NCBI GenBank assembly: GCA_028751875.1
Contig: CM054144.1
Location: 15,456,738 to 15,520,737, forward strand
From: Rapana venosa
Lineage: Eukaryota; Mollusca; Gastropoda; Neogastropoda; Muricidae
Reading direction: 5' to 3'
DNA length: 64,000 nucleotides
The position numbers and the translations under genes were made by a program. A model generated the notes under the pieces. It worked only from the letters and a program-made list of their open reading frames with translations, ran no database searches and had not been told where the DNA came from. Below, piece by piece: positions 20,250 through 34,650 of the stretch; position 1 is the stretch's first letter, and the number at the start of each line of letters is the position of its first letter.

Positions 20250-22999
20250 CAAAAAAAACCCCAAATTTCAACAAGTTTTTAAAACTTTGTCACAAAAGAC
20301 AAAAAGTAAAACCAATTTTTGAACCCCATGATACGGGTTTGAAAGGGTTTTTTGTTTAGCTCAAACTTTTTTTTTTTCTGAAAATTTTTTAAAAATTCAA
20401 ATTCCCCTTTTATATCTTTCAAAGGGTTTTTAATCACCAAATGAACAGATCTCTTCACAACAGAACATCCACCATAAATTTTTCATGTTACCGAAAAAAA
20501 AAAAACATTAAAAATTAATTAACATAAAAATTAGCTGAAAAAACCCAAGAAGAACACTATAATACAAAAAAAGCTAAAAAAATTACTGATTAACAGCCTG
20601 GTGTTGACCATTTTGAAAATCTTTTTCCCAAAATTCCTATTTCCAGTTTTTTTCCTAATTTTTTTTCAAAAAACATGACCACATTACATTTCACTTCAAC
20701 ATACAACACACACTGCAAACACACGATTTCTCAAACAATAAAGTTTGACATTGCTAAAACCAAAATTTAACAATCTTTCAATGTATAAGAGAAAGAATTT
20801 TTCAGTAATAAAACAACATCAATCAATTAGCACAAGTTACCTTTATCAAAGGAAACGGGTTGCGCTCTACCTCTGTTTTGTGTTTGAGGAAAAATCCCCA
20901 AGCAGAATGAACGTAAGTTACGGGACTGCTGATTCAAACCAACAGGCGGGTTGATAAATTTTATGAGGGACTGCACCTACTTGGCTGATACTTTTAAATT
21001 AAGCCATTCTTTGGGGGGAAATTAAGACATGCATTTTGGGGACGGGGAAGGGGAGAATGAAATAACCCCAACAATTAAAAAAAAATGAAAATTTTCCCAC
21101 GGGGGAAAAGAAATAACAACAATCAAAGAAACAAACGAAAACAATCATGTATATGCTCTAAAACAAAGACAGCTGATCTGCACCTTTTTTAATCACTGAC
21201 TTGGGGGACTCTTTCTAAAAAGGCAAAACAATAATACACCTACCTGAAACTAAAGACACGCAAGTTTTAAGTTCTATATTTGGTATCTTTTCAAAATCTT
21301 TTATTAATTACAACTTACAGCGATTTAATATTTGAAAACATTTTTTTTAAAAAAAAAGAAAATAACAGAAATAACAAAACTTTTTCACCCCTTCCCTTAT
21401 TATCCCCATTCTAGCAGCCCATTGGGCACCACGAAATTTTACAAAAAACAAAATTTTCTACCCTTTTAAAAATGACTCTGATATCCTTCACTTGTCATTT
21501 CCCCAATTCATCAAAAGCTTAACAAAAAAAAATTTTAAGCAGAAGTACTCAAAAACAAATGTTGCACCATTATATACAGTCGCTGAAAAACAACTTATAA
21601 AAAACAAGTTTTTTTTCTGATTTTTTGGTAAAAAAAAAGGATTTTACATGCTTCAAACATACTAGCCTGTATGTTTTTTTGGAAAATAATTACTATTTAC
21701 CTCTTGGTTTTTCCAAAACTCACCCCATACTTTGACGAATAAAATCTGAAAGCCAAGAAATCTGCCCCCCGGGTCCACGCTCAGGCGTGGAAGGGTTACT
21801 TTTTGTGGGGTGACGACTCGTGGGCCATTTCTTCACCCCCAATTTTTGGCACGAGAGAACACACCAAACAAGCCCCCCGCAAGCAAAACCCCACCCCCAA
21901 CACATAAAATATAACCAAATATAAAACCCCCCTTTTAAAAGGGGTGCAAACAAACATACTTATGCACACATCACCCACACCACCCAAAATTTTTTCCCCA
22001 AAAATTTTCTTTTTAAACGTAATAGTTGGGAATTTCTGTAACAATTTTTTGGGCCCATAGGGGTTCCACAAATGTTTTACTGGGTGGCCTTTAAAAAACT
22101 TTGGGGGGGGGGACGTTACCCTTTGTTTCATTTCAAAGCCAAAAAATTAAAGCCCAACCAACATTCACTGCATCCTCTCCCACCTAACCATATGAAGACC
22201 GGGGAACCTCCCCTCTAAAAAATTAACACAATGCATTCATTACCATTGGAACATACCCTTTTTTGTCTTTAAATTTAAAAAATTTATAATTACACTTCAA
22301 CCTCCTGCTTTAACACTTGAAAAACTTATTCAAAAGGGTAATTAAAAAAAAAAATCTTGCGACACACACCCAAAAGGGGGGAAAAACCGTTTTACTTCAA
22401 CCCCCTTTCCATAAAATTTGGGTTTTGAATCTGTTCGGCAGTGAGGGGGGAAATTAAGGTTGGTTTTTTTACAATCTCCTTAACTTAAATGCAGACCTCC
22501 AGTCCCTTAAATTTCCTTTCATTATAATCAAAAAGCAAAATCAAAAAAGACACATAAAAACCCCTATTTTTGTGGAATTCATTTACAAAAACACGAATCC
22601 CACAGCAACCTGTACAAAAAAATGACTGCCTTCTTAAAAAAAAAAAAAAAAAAAAGGAGAAAAAAACTGCCCTGAAATCACAATGGTTGGGCCGAGCCGC
22701 GGGTACCTCCTGAAAAATAAAAAACCCCAGGGGGAAGACCAAGTCTATGCACCCCCGGGAAGGAACAAAACAAAGACAAAATTCAAAGCTGTCAAAAATT
22801 CGGGGGGTTTGAAATTTTTATTTAAAACACCCACATTACTTATTGCATGCCAAAACCCCACACAAACACAATAAAAAATACAATAAAGCAAGTTTGATAA
22901 AACCAAAACGACGGATCTAGTCAAGTAAAACACAAAAAGCAAAAAAAAATTCCGTAGGGGTTGTTTTGGGTTTTGTTGTTTTTTGGGGGGGTCCTTGCT

Positions 23000-23325
23000 T
23001 TTTTTACATATTGTGACCTTTTTTTTTCCACCCATCACTAAGATAGCCGCATTCTGATTGGGGGATACATTTGGGGCATTGAATCCAATTTTCCCGGGAA
23101 CAGTTGGGAGGTATTTCCCCCTTTTAATTTTAAAACTGTTAGGCTTCTTTAACATACACAATTTTGTAACTGGATCTGTCGGGTTTTTGAGTCTCCTCTG
23201 AAAGATTACATCATCCAATTTTCCTTCCCCCTGAGAAAAAAAGGGAAGGGCGGGGAATCAAAACCCAAAACTCAGGGTTTTTACTTGTTAGGCGGGTGAA
23301 CATCTTAACCTCCGCCACCCCTTCT
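23000..23325 (-). mobile_element. SINE family B copy (degraded sequence)
   Basis: Words ACTAAGATAGCCGCATTCTG and a head GGGGAATCAAAACCC…CATCTTAACCTCCGCCACCCC match family B in minus orientation. Family A copy 3 follows directly. Confidence 0.6.
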
Positions 23326-23353
23326 CGTTTGGGTTTTTTTTTGGGTTTCCCAG

Positions 23354-23655
23354 ATGTGGGGGAGGCACCGTGGTCGAGGGGGTTTTAGGGGGTGCTCGTA
23401 TCCAGAGGCGCGGGTTCGACCCCCGCTCGCTGGGTTTTTTGTGCCCTTTGGGAAAAAACCCTTTTTCCCCCTATTTTCCCCTCACTCCACCCGGGTACAA
23501 GGGGGTACCACTCCGGGGAAGTTTGGCGACAGTAGCGCCCTTCACAGGGGGTGGTGAAAAACCATCAGTTCGCTTAACGCACAGAAAGGGGATAACCCGG
23601 GGTTTAGGGGCCTTCGGCTCAAAGAACATACTACTACTATACTTTTGGCCGATGT
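23354..23655 (+). mobile_element. SINE family A, copy 3 (degraded sequence)
   Basis: The tRNA-like head GGCACCGTGGTCGAG, a B box of the GGGTTCGACCCC type, and the body words AACCATCAGTTCGCTTAACGC and AAAGAACATACT identify a third copy on the plus strand. It ends in an (ACT)n-like tail, which shows the true 3' tail of the family. Many positions are smeared into homopolymers relative to copies 1 and 2. Confidence 0.85.
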
Positions 23656-25429
23656 AGTCCCACCCATCTACTGGAAAAAGTAGGGGTTAGGAACGCTTTT
23701 TTTTCAGATAAATCAAATCCAATTATGCAAAGGGGACAAAGACCTGAAAAAGAATCCACGCAGCAAAAAATTCTGAAAAATTTTGGTACAAAAAATCCAA
23801 AATTGCAGAAAACGAATACTGAAGAAAAAAAAAAATCAAAATAAAATGTTATTAAAAAGAAGCTAAATCTGATGACAGCCCCTTCCCGGGAAAAAAAACC
23901 CAGTGTTCACACCGTGAAAAATCACAATGATATCTGCTTTTAAAAATTTTCGAAATCACACTAAGCTTCTCAGTTCTCATCCCCTGGAGGCTGTCTTTCC
24001 TTAATCCTTCTTGCCCCTCCGCTCTGGATACCCCCGTGTAAAATTCTAGACTCACCCAACCACTTGGGTGTCACTCTTTCCTTTCTGCATCAAGGGTGCC
24101 CTCCTCTCTCCCTCACAAAAGCCTACTTAGAAACTTTAAATCCATCCTCGACAAATATTTCAAACCTAGACTTTCCCCTCCTTTTTTCTATTGCCCCTCC
24201 TTCAAAACCCAAAAATTTCCCATAAACCCTCGAAGGTAAATTGTGTGTGTATTTCAATTTGTTAAAAACTTTTTATCATTTTTGTTTGCGGGTTTTAGGG
24301 GGGTTAAAGGGAAGGCTTTATTTGTTTTTTCAAGAATACACTTTAGAATCCATTTTTTATTATTTTTATTCATCATCTTTATTACCCTGAACACAATCAA
24401 CTTTAAAATTGTTCTTCAAGCTAAACAACAATTTTTGTGGAACTTACAAAGTTTTTGGGGCCCCAAGAAAAAAAACCAAAAATGGGAAGCAAATCATGAG
24501 GGAAAATGTAACAGAAGTTGTCCACTGCATGGTTTTAGTACAGCACAAAGTGCTGAAAACAAAACCGGGTTGGTTTGTTTTTTAAAAAAAAACAAAATTA
24601 TATTTTTCAGAAAAGAATGGAACTGAGACAGAAAAAAAATGAAGCAAAAGACACAGAAAGACAATTTATGATGCCCACACTATGTTGTACATCCCACTTG
24701 TGCTTGTGTCTTTTCATTTCACCGGGCTTTGTTCAGGGTGTTTGTTGCGCATGTGTGTTGCTGCTTGGGAATTTGTGCATGTATGGTGTCAATAAATTTT
24801 TTTAAATTCCAGAGGGTTTTTTGAATAAGCAACAAAATTTTTTTTTTTCATAAACCCATCTATTTGAACAAAAATTTTTGGGGAAAATATTAAATACTAA
24901 TTATTAAAACCCTTTAAAAATGTGTGTACCAAAAAAAAAATAAAAAAACCCAATAAAAAAAAATACACGAAAAATACAAAATAACCACTCAAAGCGAACA
25001 CATGCACTGGGTGTCTGAAGGTTGCCCGCTAGACTTGGGGTGTACTAATAATAAATTGCAGTGTTGATTCTGGGATTTCAAAAAAAGGGGCCCCAAGGGC
25101 CCCCTAAAAAAAAAAAAGGGGGACAAGTATTTTTACTTACAGTACCCTAAGTACCTTTTTTTCTGTTTTTGTTAAGGAAGAGAAACAAAACAAACAAGCA
25201 ATACATGGGCAAAAAGGATTAAAAATTCACTTTAAGTTTGATTTAAATATGAAATCAAAAAGCGCTTGTGACCAAGAAGAGAGTGGGGGTTGGGGGGAGA
25301 GAGAGTGGGGGTTGAGAGAAAGGAGATAATCAAATTATTTTATTTCCACAGAGGGGGGGGTGACTAAGGAACAAGAGGAAAAAACCCAATAAAAAAGGGT
25401 TTTTCTACCTAGGCCTGAGAGAAGGGAGT

Positions 25430-26036
25430 TTTATTTTTAAATTTCAAAGAAGAGAGGTAAATTGTAGGGTCCACCAAGAGATAGACCCAGTCAAAAATTA
25501 AAACCAAATTTTCCGTTTTTGGCAACATCCAGCTGAAAAAACCGGGGCAAAAAACTTTTGGTTTTTAGCTCGAAATTTTTTGTTTTTTTTATGCTGACGC
25601 TTGGGCATTCTTGTTAAAAAAGGCTGACACTTTTTTAAGGGCATCAAAAAAATTTCACAGCTGAAAAAGAGCCAAATAAAACTTAAGATTTACCCATGAG
25701 AAAACGACGGGTTGATTCAGGAGTGTGCATTTTAAAAAAAGGATGAGTTTTTGGCCTGAAAAAATGTTGATGTTACGAGATGGGGGGTACTCAGAAACGG
25801 GGTGATGAACAAAGGTATTTGTTGTCGTTTTTTTTTATTTTTTAAAATTTTTTTTTTCGCAGTGAAATCACTAAAAAATTAAATTGAGCTTCCCCTCAAG
25901 CAATTACATTATTATGCCAGGGTAAATATCAGGAAATCATGTAGAGTTTCTGAGAAGGGGATATGAACATAGCAAGTGGTACTAAGAATTGTATCCCCAG
26001 AAAAGGTGCACTTGCACGGGGCATTAAGAGGTTAAA
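25430..26036 (+). mobile_element. TTAA-ended DNA element, uninterrupted copy (degraded sequence)
   Basis: It follows the 11786-12452 element through GGCAACATCCAGCTG, GGGGTACTCAGAA and TTGAGCTTCC words. It then runs directly from AACATAGCAAG into TGGTACTAAGAATTG and on to AAGAGGTTAA. It therefore shows the empty site of the LINE that splits the first copy at gcaag. The left boundary is approximate. Confidence 0.8.
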
Positions 26037-29000
26037 GAGAGAGAGAGAGATAAAAATTGTATTTCCACTTTCAAGAGATAGATCAATGGGTTAACCCTTT
26101 ACCATTCGCTTTCTGCAGAGAAACCTCTTAGTATTGGGAAAATTTACGCTTTTTTTTTCAGAGAAAAGGTCCCCCAAGTCCCTAGCCTGTACATTCTATT
26201 GTTCGCGAGCAGTCATATTTGGCCAAATTTTTAAATTTGTCATACTTTTTTCTGCCCCCCCAAGATTGTTCCCCCTACATGTTCGTGTGCTCCCCCCTCT
26301 TTGTCACCAAATACATAACTTGCAGTGACATCAGCTGTATCAAACTACCCCTAACAGGAAATATAGGTATTGTTTAAACAAAAAAAAATTTAGTGTGGTC
26401 CTGTAATGTGTCCTCCTCGTTCCCCGTCATGTAATCCAACGAACATTCACACGTCACAAAATTACTGTCCCCAAATCACACTTCTTCGGGGAAAAGTTTT
26501 AAAACATATTGAAAAGAGTTGCTAATGCGGTATTTTTTATTTAAAAATATATGCTAAACGCCTACTTTTACGACCTATTTCCTTCCCCAATATACTACAT
26601 GGCGTCCAATGCGGTGTCACAGCCATGTCGCGCCAGGGGGTTGGGTTTTCTAGGTAAAAATACGTTTAAATTTTTGGAAATCGGTTTTCACCCTAAATTA
26701 CTGATCTGTACTCAAAAAGTCAAATCAGTAGACCTTAAAGATAACCCTGGGGAAAACGTGATCCCCACAAATCAAAACTACGGGACCCCAAATTTTCATC
26801 GGGTTTGTTCTGTCCGAAGGATCATGACAAACCTTTCACAGCGATTTTTTGCCGGCCATAGTTTTATTTTTCTCTGCTCAATTTAAAAAAAAATGTTGGG
26901 GACAAACAAAAAAAGTAATCTAAATTTGGGGCTTTCAGTGGGGGGTTTGTCCCGGGCCCAGTCATCGCGTAAAGTCTTGCAGGGCAACACTTGTCGCTGC
27001 CCCCATGTTTGCATAACCCCGGGAATTTATCCTAACCACTTTCCGACCACTTCCCTTTTCCTATTTCATCTCTTTTTCAAAATCTACTTCAAACATCAGA
27101 TAAATTTTATTCTCTTTCGAACTTTTTCCATTTCCGCCAAAATAGCTTAAATTTCCACATCATATATTCCCCAAATTGTATGCTCAATCTTTGCGCCATT
27201 TTTAGCAACAAAAAGCGGGGGAAAAAGACAAAGCCTCACGGGCCCAAATTTTTTGTGAAAGGGAGGCGTGTAGCACTGAATTTTTTTTCCTTTCCTTTTA
27301 TTTTACGACCTCAGGAAGTTTTTAATATGGGGTATATTTTCTTAGTGCTGAGGGAAAACCCCACGGGCTAAAATGAGTCCGGCGGGCTGGGGGTATAAAT
27401 AGATGGGGGGCAGGGGGCAGCGGGGGCTACGGGGGAAAAAAGGGGGTTTTAAACTATCAAAGTCTTTTTCAGTCCCCCCCCCTCTCCCCCCCCCCAAGAC
27501 GTAAACAGAGGGGGGAAAATTTGTATTTCCACATTTAGAGGTTTAAATGTAAAATTAAAGCTAATGCAAAGTTTTTTTTTCCTCCCCGATCCATACTTTG
27601 AGAGGAGAGAGGAAGAGGGTTCCCCTAAATGATGGAAGTCTTTCTGAAGTTTTTTTATTTTGTCACCCCTTTGTTCGGAGGTTTTGCATTTTCTTTAATG
27701 TGTTCTGTAATTGGCAACCCCTTTTATAAATCTTGTTCTTTCCATTTTTAAAAAAACCCCATTTTCCACCATATCTCCACTCTAAACCCTGCGGCTTCTG
27801 CATCCCTAAAAATCTCGCCCAATCATCATTTGTTTCCAGAGTACAAGGCCTTTTGGAAGATGACGTAAAAAGAGGACAACGAGCGGGAAAGGGTTGTTGC
27901 ACCCCGGGGGGGACCCCTACCAAAACCCCATTTAACCCGTAATGAACCCACTTAAACCCGACCAGGAAAACTCATTTTTCTGGATTGGTCAAAAGTGGGG
28001 CCTTAGCTAACCAAACATCATAAAAAACGGGGGGGGGGGGGGGGAGGGGGGAAAAAAGTGCTTAATTTTTGGGGATTTTTAAACGGCAGTTGCTATGGCA
28101 CCTGTTTGCCCGGGGTTTTTTTTGCGCCCGTTAGGGCCACTGCCCACATCTTTTTGGGGCAATTTTGAAAAAAATGCGGGAATCCCACAAGGGACACCTA
28201 GAACAACACTGTATGCATGAGTGGTGTGTGATTGGGGGTGTTTTGGGTATTTGAGTAGAGTGATGCTTGTGATGTGTGTGTATTTGAGTGGAGTGTATGC
28301 TGTGTGGTGTGACTTTGAATGGGTGGAAAATTTGCACGTGTGGACGTGGTGAAATGCTCCTCAGTCCTTTGTTGGGTGTCAGCTTGCAGCAAATTGTAAA
28401 AAATTTTTTGCCATTGCTTTAATTAAAAACGCAATAAACAGTGAAAATTTTCCTTTCTTTGTCTTTCAAACTTTTGAAAACCAGATTTTGTAAATTTAAA
28501 ATACACGTATAACCTCTTGCTTTTTACAACAACAAACTATTTAATTTTTTTCTTCCTTAGGTTCAAGATGGCTAATGGGGGCGGCCAAAAAAAAATTGCC
28601 AAAAACCCCCTTTCATCACTGAAAAAAGTCTTTAAAAATTTGGGTTTCTTTACTAAAAAAAAAATCATAAAATATTAAAAAAATTCTATAGAAAAAAAAC
28701 ATATATCATTAAAGAATTCTACTGGGACAGCCCCAGAAAAAGGTTTAAATCTTCAAAAAAAAAAAAACACCTACCCCCAACCTCAAAACTTTTAACACAA
28801 ACCCCCAAAAAACTTAAATTTCCCTTTAAAAAACCTAAACAATCGAACATATAAACCCCCGAAAAACCCCAAAAAACAACCCAAAAAAATTTTAAAAAAA
28901 CCCCCCCCCCCAAAACACTTTTTTTTTTTTCCCTTCTATCTCCTAAGTCGTTTAGTATACTTTAAAAAATTTTATTTTTTAATGTGAGTTTTATTCCCCC

Positions 29001-29544
29001 ACCAAAAAAAAAAGAAAACAACCTCCAACACCAACCAAACATAAAACTAAGAAATAAAATTTTGGCTAAGGATTCCTCCTCCAAAACCAAAACCACCAAA
29101 AAACCCCTTCCCCCCCCACAAACCCCCTAAACCAAATTTTAACCCTTTTCCCCCCCACCCCCCAACGGGGTTTTGGGTACATCCAAAGTCACAGTGCACG
29201 TGAACCAGGAAAGGGGGGTTTTTTTCCCTTAATAGGATGTGTTTAACAATACAACAGACACGTCAGGACACATAAATTAATATTTTAAAAAGCTTAGTCT
29301 TTTTAAAAATTCGAAAAGACACATTTTTTTTTTTATTTTTTGGGCTAGATTCCCAAAGGGTAGAAATTTTGTTTTCGTAGTTTTGGGGATAGACTTGCAT
29401 TTTTTTTTTTGGGGGGGGGGAGGAAATGCCTTTCTTTTTGTTTGTTTTGAAAACTTTTTTTTTTTTAAAAAAATTTTTTTTTTTATTTTTTTTTTGGGAA
29501 ATAAATGATTTGGTTTTTTTTTCATCCACCCGCTTTGTTTGGGG

Positions 29545-30262
29545 GATTTGTGATTCGCATTGTTCCCACCGGCAACAAGGGCCTATCTTACAAAAGCGAA
29601 CAGGTTTTTAAACATGTCCCAAAAGATTTTTCTCGTGCTTCCAATGGGACCTGGGTTTATAGTCTCACCCGAAGGGGAAAATACAGACTGTGTTAAAAAG
29701 CAGTGCTTTAATACACTTTTTTTCGGCTGGGGTTAAGCACTTTTTATGTTCCAACTCATATGATTTTTTACATAATATACTAGTTACCGTTTTTTTCTTT
29801 TGAAATACTTATATCATATAGGGTATCGTCCAAAAAAAATTTTTTTTAAATTTTTAAAAAAATTTAAAATTTACAAATATAAGGGTTTTTTTTCTTTCCC
29901 TTTAGCAAGAGCTCCAATTTTTCCCCCTGGTGAACTTTTTTATGGCCCGCCCCCCCCTACCCCCACCCCCTCCAGATGATTGGGAAAAGCTTAAATTTTG
30001 GGGCCCGATGTCTAAACTGAAACATGACACCTGGGGGCATGCCTTTTTTTTTAAAGAGCGGAGGGGTTTTTTTCATCCATTTCCTTTCTGCTGCGTTCCC
30101 CTTTCTGCAGCGTTCCCCACAGGACCTTGGTTTACAGTCCATCTTTTAAAGACTAACATTCAGTTTTTATTTTCTTGACAAAGGGAAGAAAGGGTGAGGC
30201 TGGGGAATCAAACCCCCAACCCACAGTTTACTTTTAGGCAGGAATGTCTTAGCCTCATCCAT
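29545..30262 (-). mobile_element. Two SINE family B copies (degraded sequence)
   Basis: Around 29560-29690 the middle domain (CGGCAACAAGGGCCTATCTT, TTTATAGTCTCACCCGAAGG) is visible. Around 29900-30262 an almost complete copy runs from AAGAGCTCCAATTTTTCCCC to a head with GGGGAATCAAACCCCC. Both are on the minus strand. Confidence 0.6.
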
Positions 30263-32219
30263 CTTCTTCTTAAATCTTAAAAAAAAAATATCATATCTAT
30301 ATAGTCAAAATTGCTTTTTTTTTTTTTTTAAAGAAAACAAATACCAAAAAAAAAACTTGGGGGGGTAATGACCTTGCCACTGATGGAGCGCCAAAAAACT
30401 GTTAATCCTCGGTGATTTCAAAATTGTTTTTGGGGTCATGGGCAGCCATTTCCAGACCCCTTTGCAAAAAAGCGAAGATGCCCTCACCTGCCAACCAGAA
30501 CAAAAACTTTTAACAACCCTACACCAACACTTTACTTAGAACTCTCAACAAAAATTTCCAAACAACCCTTGGATGCGAAAATGTTGAAAAGAAAAAAAAA
30601 TTATTGATGCAATTCAAATTTTAAAAATTAATTTTCAATTTCAACAAAGAAATATTAGTTTTTGGTTGGGGGTTTTTTTTGGGTGTGCGAATAAACAAAC
30701 ATGAGAAAAAAAAAAATGTGATATTGTTAATACACACTTTGCAAGGTAAGATTACATCATTTTTTAATTTGGGTTTTCGGGAAACCAACATTTTTGCTGG
30801 TGATCTATTTTAAACATTCAAATATTACAAGCCTATGGGTGTCTTAAAACTTGGAAAATTGATGTGCATTATCTTTAGATCCATAAAATTTTTTGTGCCT
30901 TTTCAGGATTATTCTTAAATTTAAAACAAAAACTTTTGTTAGTTTAAAGAAATTTGGGGAATTGAAAACTCGACCCAAATTTAAGCGATGATGAAACAAA
31001 CAAAAACATTATATAATACAAATTATAGTAGACATTAACATGGGCAAAAACGGGAGGCTTAAGACTCGCTTGGCAAGTGTTTAAAATACTTTAAGGGGGA
31101 AAGCACACCCGCATTTCTGCTAAACTGAACTTTCTTTTGGTTGATCCGGGGAATAAGTTCTATCTTTTTACTTTCAAAACAGTGCGTTAATTTATTTTTT
31201 TTCAACAAAACTGTTTGTATAAAAGAAAATAAAAACGCCACTGGGCAGTTACGTAACACAAAATCGCCTTTTTTTCAACACCTGGCACCCGCCCCCATTG
31301 CCATTTCTCCCAAAATTTTTTCTTACCACAACTAGATGAAGCCAAAGAAGGGGCTTTTCCCAAAAACCAGCATAAGAAAAAGTCCAGCAACGCCCTTTTG
31401 TGTCCCCAGGTTCCCTTCCCTCCTTTCACCGTATGATACCTACTTCTTTTCCGGTGAGCAGCAATTGTATCCATTTCACCGCTCCAACAATTCTTTTTTG
31501 AAACAGTGGAATAAACTTCTTTAAAAAAATTTACTAATATAAAAACATTTGGAAAGTACTAAATCTTTCTGCTTTATTTTTTGTTATATAAACTTTTTTA
31601 AAACACACCAATGTTAAAAATACCCCTAGGTTCCTCTAAAGGGTAGAACACAAACATGTATACAAAAAAAAAATTTGATGTGTCCCCGGGGGAACTTTGG
31701 TGCAAATTTTGCCCATGGGTGACAAAGCTTTTGCCCGAGTCTCCTCCTATCAGTAGAATTTTAATAGAAAGCTACCAACTTTCATCTTCATTGACCAAAA
31801 AAAAGAGTACTGTTTTTTTTTTTTTTGGGGGGGGGCTATCAATTTTACTCTTCACCTGGGAAATGGTGTGTGTTGTGTGTGTGTGTGAAACCCACACGTA
31901 GTGCACTAAAATTTTTATAAAACGTGATCACAATTTCTATTCCCCTGTGAGGGGCTGGGGGGCCATCAGTACAAAACATTTCACCGGGAAAGGGGTGCTC
32001 TGGTGGCGTGTGTATGTTCGTGATGCACACAGTAGGGGGGGGTTAAAAATTTTTTTTTCGTAATCTCAAAATTTTTTAAGCATTTGTTTTTTTAGTTTAC
32101 TTTGCGTTGCTTCCCCAAAAAAAAAATTAATAAAAAAAAAGAAAAAATGTATCAAAAATAATAAAAAGTAAAATAATTATTACCAGATAAACAAGGGCCC
32201 AAATTTACCACAGAACAGA

Positions 32220-32860
32220 AAAAGATGCAAGATGGGCAACTTCACGAGTTCTCAACAACCCCCACCAACTGAAGAGGGAGATGTACAAGATCCATGCGAT
32301 TTAATGTGAACAGCCACCCCCAAAAAGGAAAGATTTAGAGCAAAACACTCTCGCAAAAATGGAAAAGCCCCGGGGCCAGGTAACCTCAAGGGAGAAATTT
32401 TCAAGGCAATCCAAATTTGCATCTAAAGTTACAGCACTCTTTTCGCTTTTGGGAGGAGAACACACCGAATTGGTGAGGGGGTCATCGTGAAACCCCAAAA
32501 AAGGACCCTGAAAAATTTTAACAATGGAAGGGAAACATCTGCATCTGTTTCCCCGCAAATTTTCAAAGATCATCATCGGCGAATCTCAGAGCAGGGCCAA
32601 CAACTCAGAAAAGGAAAAGGGAGGGTTTTTTACCAAAAAAGTAACCCTCTCACCCCGCAACATCATCGAAAAAGTCACAATCAAAAACAGCAGTAATCAC
32701 CGTGATTTTTTAAAAGCCTTTTACAGCATTCATCGAGAATGTATTGCGCAAAATCCGGAAAAATTGGGAAATTTCCCCAGGAGATTATCCCTTTATTAAG
32801 GCTTCACAAAACTTCAGTGCAGAGTAGAAACAGCAAAACCCGTTTTTATTTTACAAACAT
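32220..32860 (+). mobile_element. RTE-clade LINE fragment (degraded sequence)
   Basis: The smeared plus strand still gives GEGVIVKPQKRTLKNFNN, a QIFKDHHRRISE-like segment, AFYSIHREC and PRRLSLY. These correspond in order to [35 protein letters not shown] and the following helix in the clean copy at 6818-8441. Confidence 0.75.
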
Positions 32861-33154
32861 TAAAGAAGATAAATTTGGGGCCCCAAAGGTGTCATAGGGG
32901 GATTTTTAAAAACGCTGTACCCTACTAACAAAAATTGCAATAAATTAAAATTTTTAAGGAAATTTTTCTTTGTCTTGGACAGAACTTTAATCCACCATTC
33001 ATAAAAAGGGGATGCAAATAACCCAAAAAACAAAAAAAAAAAAAAATAAAAAAAAGGTGAAAGGGTGGGGACGCGCAAGAGGGGAGCGTTTCCCGCCCCC
33101 CGGGGGGAGCACCCCCAAATTTTCCGGGGAAAAAATCTGCCGTACTTTAAAATG

Positions 33155-33235
33155 GTTGAAAAAAATCTAGCCTTTTTATTTTTGCTTTACAAGATTCGCG
33201 CTATTTAAAAAACCAAAAAATTATTTTTATTTTTA
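33155..33235 (+). mobile_element. L2-like LINE 3' end (degraded sequence)
   Basis: TTTACAAGATTCGCGCTATTT followed by an AT-rich run with TTATTTTTATTTTT matches the 3' end of the L2-like element at 13565-13624. Confidence 0.65.
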
Positions 33236-33839
33236 AACAATGGGGATTATTCTTTTTAAAATTTAAGCAAATTTTACAGCCACATACTTAAAAATCGTTT
33301 GAATGAGGGGAAAGAAAATAAGTTGAAAGGGAAAAAAACCGCAGGGTTCCGTAAAAGGACAGAAACTTGACCAATATTTAAATATTTTCAACAATACAAA
33401 AGCAACTGGTTTATCATAAAAATTAACCTAGCTTTTATCGATTTTAAAAACTTTCGATCAAATAGGGTAAATGTGGAAAAGTTTGGAAAAGAAAGGACTT
33501 AAGGGGGATAGTAAATGTATTAAACAATAGTTTGATGTATAACATTTTGCAGGGAAATGGTTAGGGGGGTTAACAGTTTTTTCATGCCCGGGGGTCAAAC
33601 AATGAGAAATAGTAGCCCCTTTATTTTACCTTTTATTTACCAGCGGGGAAAAAATTCCGTTAATTTTGTTTTTAAAAAATTTGTAAATGTTTCTGCGATG
33701 TTATTTTTGTCAACTTTTGGGGCTTACAAAAACAAATGTCTTTTGAGACACACAAAAATTAGGACAAAAAGGGTTTAAATTTTTCAAAAAACAAGGGGTT
33801 TTGTTTTTGAAAATTGACCATTTACATTCAATGAAATGT

Positions 33840-34650
33840 TTATGGGGCAATTTAAACTATGAATGCATACAAGTATCTTGGGATAATTTTATCCACTAAA
33901 TTACTTTTCCCATGCTCTGCTGATATGGGAAACTGTCAAGAAAAAGGATCTTAGCAATTTTTAAAATTCTTAATTCACTTGGGGGGAAAACTCTACAATC
34001 TTTTTAAAAATTTTTCAACCACAAAAACACCCGTTTTTGTTTATGGGGCAGAGGTCTGGGGGTTAAAAAAATGACCAAAAATTTTTCAACATCCCCTTTT
34101 TATCAATTTCTTTCTAAATGTTAGATAAAACTCCCAATAACCTTTTTTATAAAAATTTGGGTAATCCCATTTTGTTTAAAATATACACTAAGACAGTTAA
34201 AATTTTGGTTTAAGGTTTTAAAATGAAAGAAACGGCTTCCCCATAAAGCTTAAGATGTCAAATTTTTTTGCAAAAAAAATAAGAGAATGGCTTTTATCAT
34301 TATGTTTCTTCCTGACCAGAAGGGCTTATTTTTGGAAAAAACGGGGGAAATATGAAAAAAGTTTTTTAAAAAGCTAAAGGAGGGTTTTAAATATGTTTAT
34401 GTTCAGGAAAGGGGAAAAAATACCCCGTCACCAAAGTACACTGGTACTCAACACTTAACTAACTTTTCTTGCCCTTTTGTAAACAAAATTAAACAATTTA
34501 AAAACAAGGGAAAGTTTTTTTTACAATTACGCCCAGGGGTTTTCCGCTAAAAATACATAAACTTTTTCAAAAATAGCAGAAGCAGACCTAATTTCCGATA
34601 TGTCAGTGCGGGAAAAAAACAAAAATCCACTTTATTAAATGTCCCGCATA
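33840..34650 (+). mobile_element. Non-LTR reverse-transcriptase C-terminal fragment (degraded sequence)
   Basis: Broken plus-strand frames give MNAYKYLGIILSTK, NHKNTRFCLWG (the usual PVL.YGAE.WG position), and IKIWVIPFCLKYTLRQLKFW. This is the usual order at the RT thumb of many LINEs. Family not determined; it differs from the RTE-like copies. Confidence 0.6.
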
